Assembly (NCBI RefSeq): GCF_009176705.1
Contig: NZ_AP021847.1
Location: 548,501 to 612,500, forward strand
DNA from: Pseudoalteromonas sp. A25
Lineage (GTDB): Bacteria; Pseudomonadota; Gammaproteobacteria; Enterobacterales; Alteromonadaceae
Reading direction: 5' to 3'
Length of the DNA stretch: 64,000 nucleotides
Within the stretch, counting starts at the first letter, position 1. Every line of letters starts with the position of its first letter. The position numbers and the translations under genes are program-made. Shown here one piece after another: positions 54,885-63,234 of this stretch. The notes under the pieces are model-generated. The model was not told where the DNA came from. It did not search any database and saw only the letters and a program-made list of their open reading frames with translations.

Positions 54885-55748
54885 ATGAGCTGTCCATATC
54901 ACTCAGACAACAAGCCAAGTAACTACCGAGCAATGGAAAAAGACATTCATACCGATTTTAAAGATGATATGTCTTATGGTGATTACCTTAACTTGGAACA
55001 AATTCTCAATGCTCAAAACCCTTTATCAGATCAACATGATGAAATGCTGTTTATCATCATTCATCAAGCCAGTGAATTGTGGTTAAAACTGGCTGGTCAT
55101 GAATTATATGAAGCCATTGAAAATATAAAAACAGGCAACTTCGGCCATGCCTTTAAAGTGATTTCTCGCGTTAAACAGATTTTAAGTCAGCTCACCCAAT
55201 CATGGGGAATTTTGTCAACTTTAACGCCTGTTGATTACCTTAAATTCAGAGATGCATTAGGCCACTCATCAGGTTTTCAATCTTATGGTTATCGCAAAAT
55301 TGAGTTCTTGCTTGGGAATAAAAACACAGAGCTTTTGAAAGTACATGAGAGTAACCCTGCTGTACATCAGGAGCTGAGCGATATCCTTCATAAACCAAGC
55401 CTTTATGAAGAGGCATTAAAAGCGCTCAAACAACAAGGCCTGCCTATTGATGACGAGGTGCTCAATAGAGACTTTAGTCAACCCTATGAAGCAAACCAAA
55501 GTGTTTTAGATGCTTGGATCACGGTTTATAGAGATGCCGACAAATACTTCCACCTATACGAGCTGGCTGAAAAACTGGTCGATATAGAAGATAGCTTCCA
55601 ACAATGGCGCTTCAAGCACATGTATACCGTCCAGCGAATCATAGGCAATAAAGTAGGCACTGGCGGATCTTCAGGCGTAGAATTTTTGAAAAAAGCACTC
55701 GATATTAGCTTTTTCCCAGAACTTTTTGAGCTTCGTACTCACCTATAA
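54885..55748 (+). CDS. kynA: Tryptophan 2,3-dioxygenase
   Basis: 287 residues from ATG 54885 (AGGAA 7 nt upstream); the 32-codon upstream extension is hydrophobic noise. Family hallmarks: SYGDYLNLEQIL, FIIIHQASELWLKLAGHEL with the substrate-side His, HSSGFQSYGYRKIEFLLGNK, and the late VGTGGSSGVEFLKKAL loop. It is a cytoplasmic haem enzyme that opens the indole ring of L-tryptophan to give N-formylkynurenine. It is 17 nt upstream of kynU. No kynB formamidase gene is present here. Confidence 0.95.
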   Translation: MSCPYHSDNKPSNYRAMEKDIHTDFKDDMSYGDYLNLEQILNAQNPLSDQHDEMLFIIIHQASELWLKLAGHELYEAIENIKTGNFGHAFKVISRVKQILSQLTQSWGILSTLTPVDYLKFRDALGHSSGFQSYGYRKIEFLLGNKNTELLKVHESNPAVHQELSDILHKPSLYEEALKALKQQGLPIDDEVLNRDFSQPYEANQSVLDAWITVYRDADKYFHLYELAEKLVDIEDSFQQWRFKHMYTVQRIIGNKVGTGGSSGVEFLKKALDISFFPELFELRTHL

Positions 55749-55765
55749 CCCTTGGAGTACAAATA

Positions 55766-56953
55766 ATGACCTTAGATTTAGCACTACAGCTTCAGCCCCA
55801 CTATAGCGACTTTAAGGTGAGCGAGCGCATTTTGCTATCGGGCCACTCACACCAAGCGTGGCCCAATGCCGCAAAAAATGGCTTAATTGAGTGTTATCAA
55901 GATGCTGCTACTCATGTGGATGATAAATGGGGTAAAGCATTTGAAAAAGCACAGCGTGTTAAAAACTTTTACGCCAAGTTGCTTGGTGAGCAAAATGCCC
56001 AAATAACGCTTGGCGCCTCTACCCATGAGTTATTATTACGCTTTTTATCCGATCTTGAGTGTTTTAAAAAGCCGCCAGGCAGAGCAATAAAAATCGTCAC
56101 GACTGATGGCGAGTTTCACTCGATGCGCAGGCAGCTTAACCGCTTTAAGCAGCTAAATATGCAAATCGAGGTCGTGAGTGTGTCACCGAGTCATACATTG
56201 GCTCAACGTCTTGTAGATAAAATAGATAGTCAAACAGATGCTGTGATGCTTTCAGCGGTATTTTATGGCAGCAGTGAAATTTTCCGCGATGTGGGTTTAG
56301 TCGCGCAGCACGCACACCAGCTTAACGTGCCTTGCTTAGTCGACACTTATCATGCTCTCAATGTGGTGCCATTTGATATCAAAACTTGGCAACTTGAACA
56401 TGCTTTTATCGTCTCCGGTGGGTATAAATACTGCCAAGCTGGCGAAGGCAATTGTATGATGCGTATTCCACAAGGCTATAATGGTAGCCCTATTATAACC
56501 GGCTGGTATGCTGAATTTAGCGTGTTAGATCAAGCTCCAGGTCAAGTAAGCTATGGCGCAGGAGCCCATGCCTTTGAAGGCTCAACGTATGATCCAAGTA
56601 GTCACTACCGCGCCGCTGCCGTCTTTGACTTTTTTGAGCAACAAAACCTAGAGATCAACACACTAAGAACCATCAACCAACAGCAAATTGCTATTTTGCG
56701 CAGTGGTATTGAATCTGCTCCTAAGCTTAGCCACGCTTTTGCTCTTGCCAGTCATAAGCACGAAGACAATGGCGGATTTTTAGCACTAACAACACCTTAT
56801 GCAAGCCAATGGGTGTCGAAATTACATGAGCAAGGTATTCAGTCTGATAGCCGTGGTGAACAATTACGTTTAGGGCCTGCTCCTTATGTAAGCGCAAAAC
56901 AACTTGAGCAAGCTTTAAGTATAATGGAAGACATAGTGTCTGATATTGTATAA
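55766..56953 (+). CDS. kynU: Kynureninase-like PLP enzyme
   Basis: 395 residues, aminotransferase class V fold. Features: GHSHQAWPNAAKNGL at the start, HVDDKWGKAFEKA, LGASTHELLLRFL, CLVDTYHALNVVPFDI (cofactor Asp and partner), and SGGYKYCQAGEGNCMMRIP with the Schiff-base Lys. It splits kynurenine (or 3-hydroxykynurenine) to anthranilate (or 3-hydroxyanthranilate) and alanine. It is co-transcribed with kynA and terminates at a clear hairpin. The sequence is of a divergent kynureninase branch, so substrate preference may differ. Confidence 0.85.
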   Translation: MTLDLALQLQPHYSDFKVSERILLSGHSHQAWPNAAKNGLIECYQDAATHVDDKWGKAFEKAQRVKNFYAKLLGEQNAQITLGASTHELLLRFLSDLECFKKPPGRAIKIVTTDGEFHSMRRQLNRFKQLNMQIEVVSVSPSHTLAQRLVDKIDSQTDAVMLSAVFYGSSEIFRDVGLVAQHAHQLNVPCLVDTYHALNVVPFDIKTWQLEHAFIVSGGYKYCQAGEGNCMMRIPQGYNGSPIITGWYAEFSVLDQAPGQVSYGAGAHAFEGSTYDPSSHYRAAAVFDFFEQQNLEINTLRTINQQQIAILRSGIESAPKLSHAFALASHKHEDNGGFLALTTPYASQWVSKLHEQGIQSDSRGEQLRLGPAPYVSAKQLEQALSIMEDIVSDIV

Positions 56954-56966
56954 CGCTAAAAAGTAC

Positions 56967-57007
56967 AGCTCAGTGTGCCAACTTTATTAAGCATACTGAG
57001 CTATTTT
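56967..57007 (+). terminator. Terminator of the kynA-kynU operon
   Basis: AGCTCAGTGTGC / GCATACTGAGCT, a 12-bp stem with one G-T pair and a 12-nt loop, then ATTTT. It begins 13 nt after the kynU stop codon. Confidence 0.75.
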
Positions 57008-57180
57008 CAACGTTCAATAAGTGAATTAAGCTTCTGAGCTGCTCGCCATGCCCTAACTTTAGGCCCCCAAACGCCAATAAACAGCCCAGTTAAAATTAAA
57101 AGCGCACCAATTAGTTCAACGTAACTTAATTGCTCAAATAGCAAAACATTTGCGTCTATAATGCCACTTATCGGGATCAC
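57007..57180 (-). pseudogene. Truncated 3' end of an EamA-family (DMT) transporter gene
   Basis: A minus-strand frame of 57 codons ending TGA at 57007 reads IPISGIIDANVLLFEQLSYV, then ELIGALLILTGLFIGVWGP and a basic tail (RAWRAAQKL), the typical last helix pair of an EamA/RhaT drug/metabolite transporter. Nothing upstream continues it: its 5' side merges into the stop codon of the M20 peptidase gene (TGA 57177-57179 in another frame). The first nine helices are missing. This is a deletion scar, not a functional gene. Confidence 0.75.
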
Positions 57181-58664
57181 ATATTACCTAGTTCAATCAT
57201 CATCGCCGTATACATTCTCAAGTTTAACTTAAGTTGTTCAACGGTAATGAATTCATGCTCTGAATGGCCCGTGTAAGGCTTGCCTGGCATTGATGGGCCA
57301 AAGCTTACAGCGTTATCAAACAATTTAGCATTGGTGCCACCACCAATCGACACGAACCCCGCATCTTGATCTTGCGTATAGTGCTTAAAAATATCTAACA
57401 ACTTTTGTGCGTGAGGTGCGCTATCGAGCAACATCGGCTCACCCAATTCAACTTCAAGCTCAGCAAGAGTGACATTATGCGCTTGTTGCCATAAGGTGAT
57501 TGCTTGCGCTATTTGAGACTCTAACTGCGTTGCCGTTTTGCCAACAGGTCTGCGCAAGTTAATCGACAAGGTAAGATCATCTCCTTGGCGCGACAAAAGT
57601 GTGGGTGACACTGTCATAGGTCCCATGAAATCATGACTATAAGCAATGTTGCCAAAGTGCTTACCATGTAGATCTGTCCCAATCAATTCACTCATAAACA
57701 TCACAGCTTGCCCATCACTATTTGGCGCAAGCGTAACCCCGCTAAATAATGCGGCCAAATGAGCAATTGCATTTACTCCGGCTTCTGGCTCTGAAGAATG
57801 CGCAGAAATACCTTTAACCAAAACTTTTACGCCTTCAGGTTGTTCAATGAATTGTACTTTTGCACTGAAATTACTGGCTCGCGCTTTTAACTTATCTAAC
57901 AATTCAGTAGAGGCGTGATGCAATATCAAGCTTGCATCTTCGGGGATCTGACTTTTAAATGCCCCACCCTTTAATTCGCTGACATAGACGCCTGTTTGCT
58001 CAGCTGAACCACTAAATGTTGGTTCAATCAAACTCCAGCCTTTTTCAGCAACTACAACTGGGTAGCTGGCATCTATTGTAATGGCATACTTCGGCTGCTC
58101 ATAAGTTTTCATAAAAGCCTTCAGAGGCTCCCAGTCAGACTCCTCGGCCAAATAAATCATCAGTTCAATGCGGTTGTTAAGCTCAACCCCCTTGTCTTTA
58201 ATGGCTTTCATTGCGTAGAGCGCTGTTGCAATTGGGCCCTTATCATCTTCTGTGCCGCGGGCTATTAGCTTGCCAGGCTCTGACGTTGTATCTAATTCAA
58301 ATGGGCTTTTTTGCCACTTGCTTGCATCAGCGGGTTGCACATCACCGTGAGTTACAACCGTCACTTTTTGCGACTGTTTACCCAGCCCAATCAGTACCGT
58401 ATGACCTTTATCCTGATAATCCAAGCCAAGCTGTGCGGCTTTCATTTTTAACAGCTGCTTAAACCCAATAAATACCGGATTATCTGGTGTTGCTACACCT
58501 TCTTCGTTCACCGTTGGGAAAGACACCATATTGGCTAAGGTATGAATTTGCGCTTGCTGGTAGCTATTGACAGCATACTCGGCCGTTGCCTGACTTACAT
58601 CAGCAATTTTTGCATACACCACATGTGCAAACATGGCTGCGGCCAAGGTAACAAAACGGATCAT
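57177..58664 (-). CDS. Exported M20-family dipeptidase
   Basis: 495 residues from ATG 58664 (AAGGAA 6 nt upstream), with a signal peptide (1-18). Metal-site motifs: TVVTHGDVQPADASKW (first His-x-Asp), ARGTEDDKGPIATALYAMKA (bridging Asp), YLAEESDWEPLKAF (catalytic Glu pair) and a late PYTGHSEHEFITVEQL with the last His. The central dimerisation domain carries KGISAHSSEPEAGVNAIAHLA. It cleaves dipeptides with two zinc ions in the periplasm (PepV/CNDP-like). It is followed directly by the transporter remnant. Confidence 0.9.
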   Translation of the reverse strand: MIRFVTLAAAMFAHVVYAKIADVSQATAEYAVNSYQQAQIHTLANMVSFPTVNEEGVATPDNPVFIGFKQLLKMKAAQLGLDYQDKGHTVLIGLGKQSQKVTVVTHGDVQPADASKWQKSPFELDTTSEPGKLIARGTEDDKGPIATALYAMKAIKDKGVELNNRIELMIYLAEESDWEPLKAFMKTYEQPKYAITIDASYPVVVAEKGWSLIEPTFSGSAEQTGVYVSELKGGAFKSQIPEDASLILHHASTELLDKLKARASNFSAKVQFIEQPEGVKVLVKGISAHSSEPEAGVNAIAHLAALFSGVTLAPNSDGQAVMFMSELIGTDLHGKHFGNIAYSHDFMGPMTVSPTLLSRQGDDLTLSINLRRPVGKTATQLESQIAQAITLWQQAHNVTLAELEVELGEPMLLDSAPHAQKLLDIFKHYTQDQDAGFVSIGGGTNAKLFDNAVSFGPSMPGKPYTGHSEHEFITVEQLKLNLRMYTAMMIELGNM

Positions 58665-58694
58665 TATTATTCCTTTTAAACATACAAACAACAA

Positions 58695-58709
58695 AGGGGC
58701 TTGCGCCCC
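58695..58709 (-). terminator. Terminator of the DUF885 gene
   Basis: GGGGC-TTGC-GCCCC stem followed on the minus strand by TTTGTTGTTTG. It lies between the DUF885 stop codon and the M20 start codon. Confidence 0.65.
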
Positions 58710-58739
58710 ATAAAGATTAATTTGCTAGTGCCCTAAACG

Positions 58740-60614
58740 TTAAGCTTGTTTTTGCTGCTCAATCCAACGATTGACGTCGTCTTCAACAATGGCTAAAGGA
58801 CGTGCGCCTTTTAACAATATAAGGTCATGAAATGCTTTAATATCAAACTTATCACCTAAGGCATCTTTCGCCTTATCACGCAACTCTACTAGCTTTAACA
58901 TGCCCAACTTGTAGCCCAAAGCTTGGCCTGGCCATGCTATATAGCGGTCAATTGCAGCGGTTACATCGCTCATTGCCGTACCTGTTGCTTGCGCAAAGTA
59001 CTCGATGGCTTGCTGACGAGTCCAACGTTTGTGATGCAGGCCTGTATCAACAACCAAACGTGCAGCACGATACACTTCTGCCTGCAAGCGACCTAAATCA
59101 CCAAACGGGTCGTTTTCATACATCCCCATTTCGTAAGCAACCAACTCAGAATACAGCGCCCAACCTTCAATGTATGCGTTAAATGATGCATTTTGACGCA
59201 TTAAACCGATGTCTGTCTGAAGCATATTCAGCGCTATTTGAAAGTGATGCCCCGGAACCGCTTCATGATATGTCAGCGTTTTCATCGCAAAGCTCGGTAC
59301 TGCTTTCATGTCTTTTAAGTTGATAGCAAAAATACCTGGACGGCTACCATCGAGTGATGGGCCATTGTAATAGCCTCCCGGCGCACCTGCTTCAACCGCC
59401 TTAGGAATACGTTTTACCTCAACCTTTTGAGGAGGTAAGGTAGAAAACAAGGTGGGAGCTTTCTTATTGATCGTTTCAATTTCACCACGCAAGAATGTCA
59501 GCAGCTTTTCACGGCCTTCATCGCTGTCTTCATATAAAAAGCGCTCTTCTTCATTAAGCTGCTTCATTCTGTCGCCAACACTACCTTCGCTGTAGCCGTT
59601 CGCCTTTAGAATTTCGTCCATACGTTGAGTGATCCGCTCAACTTCCTGCACACCTATGTTGTGAATTTCTTCAGCACTCATATCAGAATCAGCCAGATAC
59701 GTAATTGCATGTTGATAAAATGCTTCGCCGTTTGGCTGTGCCCAAATTCCCACTTTGGTCGGTGCTTGTCCCTCGAGCGTTTTCATATCTGCGGTCACTT
59801 TTGCAAACGCAGGATAGATCTTCTGCTCTACAATCGCAGTAGCTTGACTTACATAATCTTGCTTAGCTTTATCTGATAAATCAGCAACGTCACCAAGTTT
59901 TTGCGCAAAAGAGCTCACTAACGGGTGTTCAGTTGCGGCTGGCGATGTAAAGTTATCTAGATAGCCTAACGTGTTGGCAAATAGTGGCTTAGGTAAAATG
60001 ACACCTTTTTTAGCATCCGCCATCACTTTTGAGCGAACTTGTTCAGTCATATTTGCAAATGCATCAAGACGGGCTAGGTAATCTTGTGCATCTTGCTTTG
60101 ACTCAACGCCATGTTGATCTTTTAATACATTCGGAATGTCAACTAGCGGCCCCGATAGCTGATTAACAATATAAGGTAAATGGCCCCCCCATGTATCTAT
60201 ATAACCCGCTGAAAACTGACTATGACCCGCATAGTATCGGGCAAGCACTTCATTTACCTTAACATGCAAAAGCGCGTCGTCGCTTAACTGAGCACTTTGC
60301 AGGCTTTTTAGCTGCTCGGCAGCTTTATTCATATCAATTTGTAAAGCCTGCATACCTGCTAAAGAATAATTTGGTAACCGGTTGGCATAATCACCATATT
60401 GCTCTGCTGATAGTTTCAGCGACGTTGCTAACGCTGGCTGATGAGTAATAAAGGTTTGTGTGTATTGCTCTACAACATCATCAACAGAAGCGGCACTGAC
60501 TGAATTTGAGACTTCAACTGCACTACCAGCAGCTGAGCTGGTTGAATTACTCTCAGACGAACACCCCGCAAGGGCAAAAATAACGGCTAAGCTGACTAAG
60601 CTTGCTTTTCTCAT
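58740..60614 (-). CDS. DUF885 lipoprotein, predicted zinc carboxypeptidase
   Basis: 624 residues from ATG 60614 (CGGAG 8 nt upstream). A lipoprotein signal ends in the lipobox LAGC with Cys18, so it is probably an outer- or inner-membrane lipoprotein facing the periplasm. DUF885 features are LTYHEAVPGHHFQIALN (HExxxGHH metal-binding site) and FNAYIEGWALYSELVAYEMG (third ligand Glu). DUF885 proteins resemble M32/M3 metallopeptidases. It is adjacent to the M20 dipeptidase on the same strand, suggesting joint peptide breakdown, although a terminator separates them. Confidence 0.88.
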   Translation of the reverse strand: MRKASLVSLAVIFALAGCSSESNSTSSAAGSAVEVSNSVSAASVDDVVEQYTQTFITHQPALATSLKLSAEQYGDYANRLPNYSLAGMQALQIDMNKAAEQLKSLQSAQLSDDALLHVKVNEVLARYYAGHSQFSAGYIDTWGGHLPYIVNQLSGPLVDIPNVLKDQHGVESKQDAQDYLARLDAFANMTEQVRSKVMADAKKGVILPKPLFANTLGYLDNFTSPAATEHPLVSSFAQKLGDVADLSDKAKQDYVSQATAIVEQKIYPAFAKVTADMKTLEGQAPTKVGIWAQPNGEAFYQHAITYLADSDMSAEEIHNIGVQEVERITQRMDEILKANGYSEGSVGDRMKQLNEEERFLYEDSDEGREKLLTFLRGEIETINKKAPTLFSTLPPQKVEVKRIPKAVEAGAPGGYYNGPSLDGSRPGIFAINLKDMKAVPSFAMKTLTYHEAVPGHHFQIALNMLQTDIGLMRQNASFNAYIEGWALYSELVAYEMGMYENDPFGDLGRLQAEVYRAARLVVDTGLHHKRWTRQQAIEYFAQATGTAMSDVTAAIDRYIAWPGQALGYKLGMLKLVELRDKAKDALGDKFDIKAFHDLILLKGARPLAIVEDDVNRWIEQQKQA

Positions 60615-60743
60615 GACAAAACTCCGTTGGTAACTGTTGCGCAATTTACACCTATTGTATTAACCAAAGAGTCATTGTTAGCAGTGGCTTGTGACCCATG
60701 ACTTAATAAAATAGGGATACGTGTGGTATTAATTTTTCATTAT

Positions 60744-60758
60744 TGTGTTTAAAACACA
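60744..60758. promoter_or_regulatory. Palindrome in the gap before the DUF885 gene
   Basis: TGTGTTT-A-AAACACA, a perfect 7-1-7 inverted repeat about 130 bases upstream of the DUF885 start codon. It may be a regulator site. Nothing else was seen in the 348-bp gap 60615-60962, which holds no frame with a ribosome site. Confidence 0.4.
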
Positions 60759-60962
60759 GCAATACCATTTTTAGCGTTTAATATACAGCTTAATGAGGTG
60801 AGCTACGACTCAAAAGGGCTTACTGCGCGTCTGTTCATCACAGCAACATAGCGGTAATCTATTTAATCTTTGCTTTAAACAAGAGTTTGGCTGTAGGAAT
60901 TGCTTTAATAGCGCACAACACTGTCAAACTGTTACATCTCACTTAACTCAAGCGCTGGTTAT

Positions 60963-62153
60963 TTAAGGCAGCTGCACCAAATACAGCGTATCTGCTTTAG
61001 CCCCAGTGAGTAACAAACGCTGTTCATCTAACTGCTCAATTGACGAAACCCCAGTTATTGAGTTGTCTGCTGTGTTTAAATATTTAGGGCTAGATAAAGC
61101 CCCATTTTTTTGAACTTTAAATTGTAAAATGCCATGACCGTGCTCTGCAGCTGCAAATACATATTGGCCATTTTTCGACAGTAATAAAGCGCCTACTCCG
61201 TTTAGTTCTTCTGCATATACGCTGTGCTTATGTTTATATGCGTCGTTTTCATAGCTAAATACCGCGATACTCTTACTGCCAGCATTAGCAACATAAAAAT
61301 GTTTAGCGTCTGTGGATGTGATCACTTTTTGTGGATTGCTCAGTACTTTTTCTAGGTCAGGGTTGTTTTCAAGCTGCTGAAAAAACGTCAGCGTTCCGTC
61401 TTCGTGCCGATTGAAAATGGTCATTGTATTACCCTCAAAGCCTGCTACAAACAATCTATCTCCAGACGATGACAATGCCATACTAACAGGGTTACCTAAA
61501 CTTTTGGGTTGTGCTGCTAAACGTTTTACCTGACTTGACAGTTCTATGCTATTAGTACCCACATTACAGATAATTACAGAGTCACTTTTGTAACTTGCCA
61601 CTAATAACTGCTTTTCGTCATGACTTTTTATCACCTCCCATGCACCAAGCAAACCCATTCTATCTATTTTGCTAAGTGAGTCTTTACTTTTGAATACTAC
61701 GTTTGGCGGCAGGTGATCACTGAAGCTTTTTGATGGTTTGAGCGTGGCGTTATTATGCAATTCAAAAATAGATAATGCGCCATCATAAAAGCTGGCTACA
61801 GCAATACGAGTTCCTTGCGAAAAAGACACCACACTCGATGCCCCCTCTAGGTATATACCTTTACTCGGTGTACTTTTTAAAAAGCCCAATGGCTGCAGTA
61901 GCCCGTCGCTGGTTACTTTAAAACTGGCTAAAGCATTATCATCACCACTGACAACAAATACAAATTTGCCATCTTTTGAGCGCTTTACAGATCTTGGGTT
62001 ATCTAATCCATCGATGCCAGCAACCCCGTCTTTGAACTTTTGAATCACCAACATTTTTTCAAGTGTATTCGCAGACAACAAAAAGCTACTTAAAACAAAA
62101 GATAGATAAACATAACTCCATAAGAGCGATGCATACTTTTTCACTAAACTCAC
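60963..62153 (-). CDS. Secreted beta-propeller (lactonase-like) protein
   Basis: 396 residues from GTG 62153 (a second GTG at 62144 is equally possible), with a signal peptide or anchor (about 10-30). The body consists of seven-bladed-propeller repeats with the pattern VKRSKDGKFVFVVSGDDNALASFKV, VSMALSSSGDRLFVAGFEGN, VITSTDAKHFYVANAGSKSIAVF and LLLSKNGQYVFAAAEHG, like 6-phosphogluconolactonase-type (PF10282) and surface 40-residue YVTN repeats. Likely a periplasmic or surface binding protein. No catalytic residues can be assigned. Confidence 0.75.
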   Translation of the reverse strand: MSLVKKYASLLWSYVYLSFVLSSFLLSANTLEKMLVIQKFKDGVAGIDGLDNPRSVKRSKDGKFVFVVSGDDNALASFKVTSDGLLQPLGFLKSTPSKGIYLEGASSVVSFSQGTRIAVASFYDGALSIFELHNNATLKPSKSFSDHLPPNVVFKSKDSLSKIDRMGLLGAWEVIKSHDEKQLLVASYKSDSVIICNVGTNSIELSSQVKRLAAQPKSLGNPVSMALSSSGDRLFVAGFEGNTMTIFNRHEDGTLTFFQQLENNPDLEKVLSNPQKVITSTDAKHFYVANAGSKSIAVFSYENDAYKHKHSVYAEELNGVGALLLSKNGQYVFAAAEHGHGILQFKVQKNGALSSPKYLNTADNSITGVSSIEQLDEQRLLLTGAKADTLYLVQLP

Positions 62154-62290
62154 AACATAAATTAATGACTGAGCTAGTATAGTTTAGTTTCAGTACGAGG
62201 TGTTAAATCAAAACTCTTTAAATTACTCTCAGGAAATCGATTTTTAGCTTTCATAAAGACGGAAGGGGAAATATTAGACATGATTACGAA

Positions 62291-62325
62291 TACAAAAAAT
62301 AAAGGTTAGCAAAAGCTAACCTTTT
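62291..62325 (-). terminator. Terminator of the peptide-precursor gene
   Basis: AAAGGTTAGC-AAAA-GCTAACCTTT stem with, on the minus strand, a following ATTTTTT run. It lies 10 nt past the stop codon of the small peptide gene, which supports that gene being transcribed on its own. Confidence 0.8.
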
Positions 62326-62334
62326 ATCATTAAA

Positions 62335-62565
62335 CTAGCAGTAGCAAGTCATTGGCTTAGATGATGGCACCGATGGACCCGTAGTATAATCAGTATTACC
62401 ACTGCAACGTTTTGTGTAGTCACCACAAAAATATGGATCTGTGTGACATCTATCTGTATCAGGCTCTAAGACACCACCAGCGATTTTAGGCGTAACACCG
62501 GCACTGATTGTATGCTTATCTAGAGACAGTTTTTTTAAGTTCTTTTTTTGAACAGAAAGTTTCAT
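62335..62565 (-). CDS. RiPP-precursor-like small peptide with double-Gly leader and Cys-rich core
   Basis: 76 residues from ATG 62565, which has AAAAGGA 6 nt upstream; ATG 62571 overlaps that site. The leader (1-31) is basic, MKLSVQKKNLKKLSLDKHTI, and ends TPKIAGG, a double-Gly cleavage signal. The core (32-76) has five Cys (40, 47, 54, 74, 76) with many Ser/Thr and Pro, and ends CYC. Short Lys/Leu-rich leaders of this look occur in lanthipeptide-like and other ribosomal peptide precursors. No LanB/LanC/LanM, radical-SAM, or peptidase/ABC transporter gene is in the window. It has its own terminator. A Cys-rich structural peptide is the alternative. Confidence 0.6.
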   Translation of the reverse strand: MKLSVQKKNLKKLSLDKHTISAGVTPKIAGGVLEPDTDRCHTDPYFCGDYTKRCSGNTDYTTGPSVPSSKPMTCYC

Positions 62566-62749
62566 TTTCATTCCTTTTACTTATTATATTTCTTCTTCAA
62601 TATCAGTGAATAGATAGGGTTCTTAAAGCTTGCCAACCTATCCACTGTAAACCAAGCCGTTTAGCTCAATAAATAGCGCTTTATTTTTAACTTATAGTTT
62701 ACTTAATCGCAAGTTTTATATTTACTTTTTTTATAATATATTTAGATAT

Positions 62750-62780
62750 AAGCGGCCGCACTTCCGTATACCGGCCGCTT
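62750..62780 (-). terminator. Hairpin after the protease/chaperone pair
   Basis: AAGCGGCCG / CGGCCGCTT, a GC-rich 9-bp stem with a 13-nt loop, starting 15 nt after the stop codon of the chaperone-like gene. The T-run is poor, so termination may be partial. Confidence 0.5.
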
Positions 62781-62794
62781 GTTAAACTGAGGGA

Positions 62795-63223
62795 TTAGTT
62801 TATTTTGGTATTGAGGTTTTTAAGGCCTAAATTAGCTGACACAACCGTGCCATCTTTTTTCAAATTATCGATTACAGCGGTTAGGTTTTGCTCCGACGCT
62901 GTCACAACATAAAACGACTTATAAGCCTGTTTTAATGTTAAGCCATGAGCCTTTGCAACTTCGTCAGCATCAGCAAAACTCGCTAGCTGAATAAGCACTT
63001 CGCCTGTTGCTTCATAGGCACTTAAACCATTATCACCAATAATGATTTGACCTTTAGAGACGGCTTCACCACTAAGTACATCGCCGACCTTTGTTTTACC
63101 ATCGATCTGTAATTGGCTAATATCTTGAACATCAATGTCTTTCATTTCATCGAATGAAATTGGTGTATTTGCACACACCGCGCTTGATGCTGTCAATGCA
63201 CATAAAACTAGTAATTTTTTCAT
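62795..63223 (-). CDS. I9-like propeptide/chaperone protein for the adjacent S8 protease
   Basis: 142 residues from ATG 63223 (AAGGAG 8 nt upstream), with a signal peptide (1-18). The C-terminal 80 residues have the inhibitor-I9 ferredoxin-like pattern: EVLIQLASFADADEVAKAHG, LKQAYKSFYVVTA and VIDNLKKDGTVVSANLG. It begins 11 nt after the stop codon of a kexin-like S8 protease, the same order as ASP and its dedicated chaperone ORF2 (152 residues) in Aeromonas sobria. It probably folds or inhibits that protease in trans in the periplasm. The family match is by layout and pattern, from memory. Confidence 0.7.
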   Translation of the reverse strand: MKKLLVLCALTASSAVCANTPISFDEMKDIDVQDISQLQIDGKTKVGDVLSGEAVSKGQIIIGDNGLSAYEATGEVLIQLASFADADEVAKAHGLTLKQAYKSFYVVTASEQNLTAVIDNLKKDGTVVSANLGLKNLNTKIN

Positions 63224-63234
63224 TGTCATACTCC

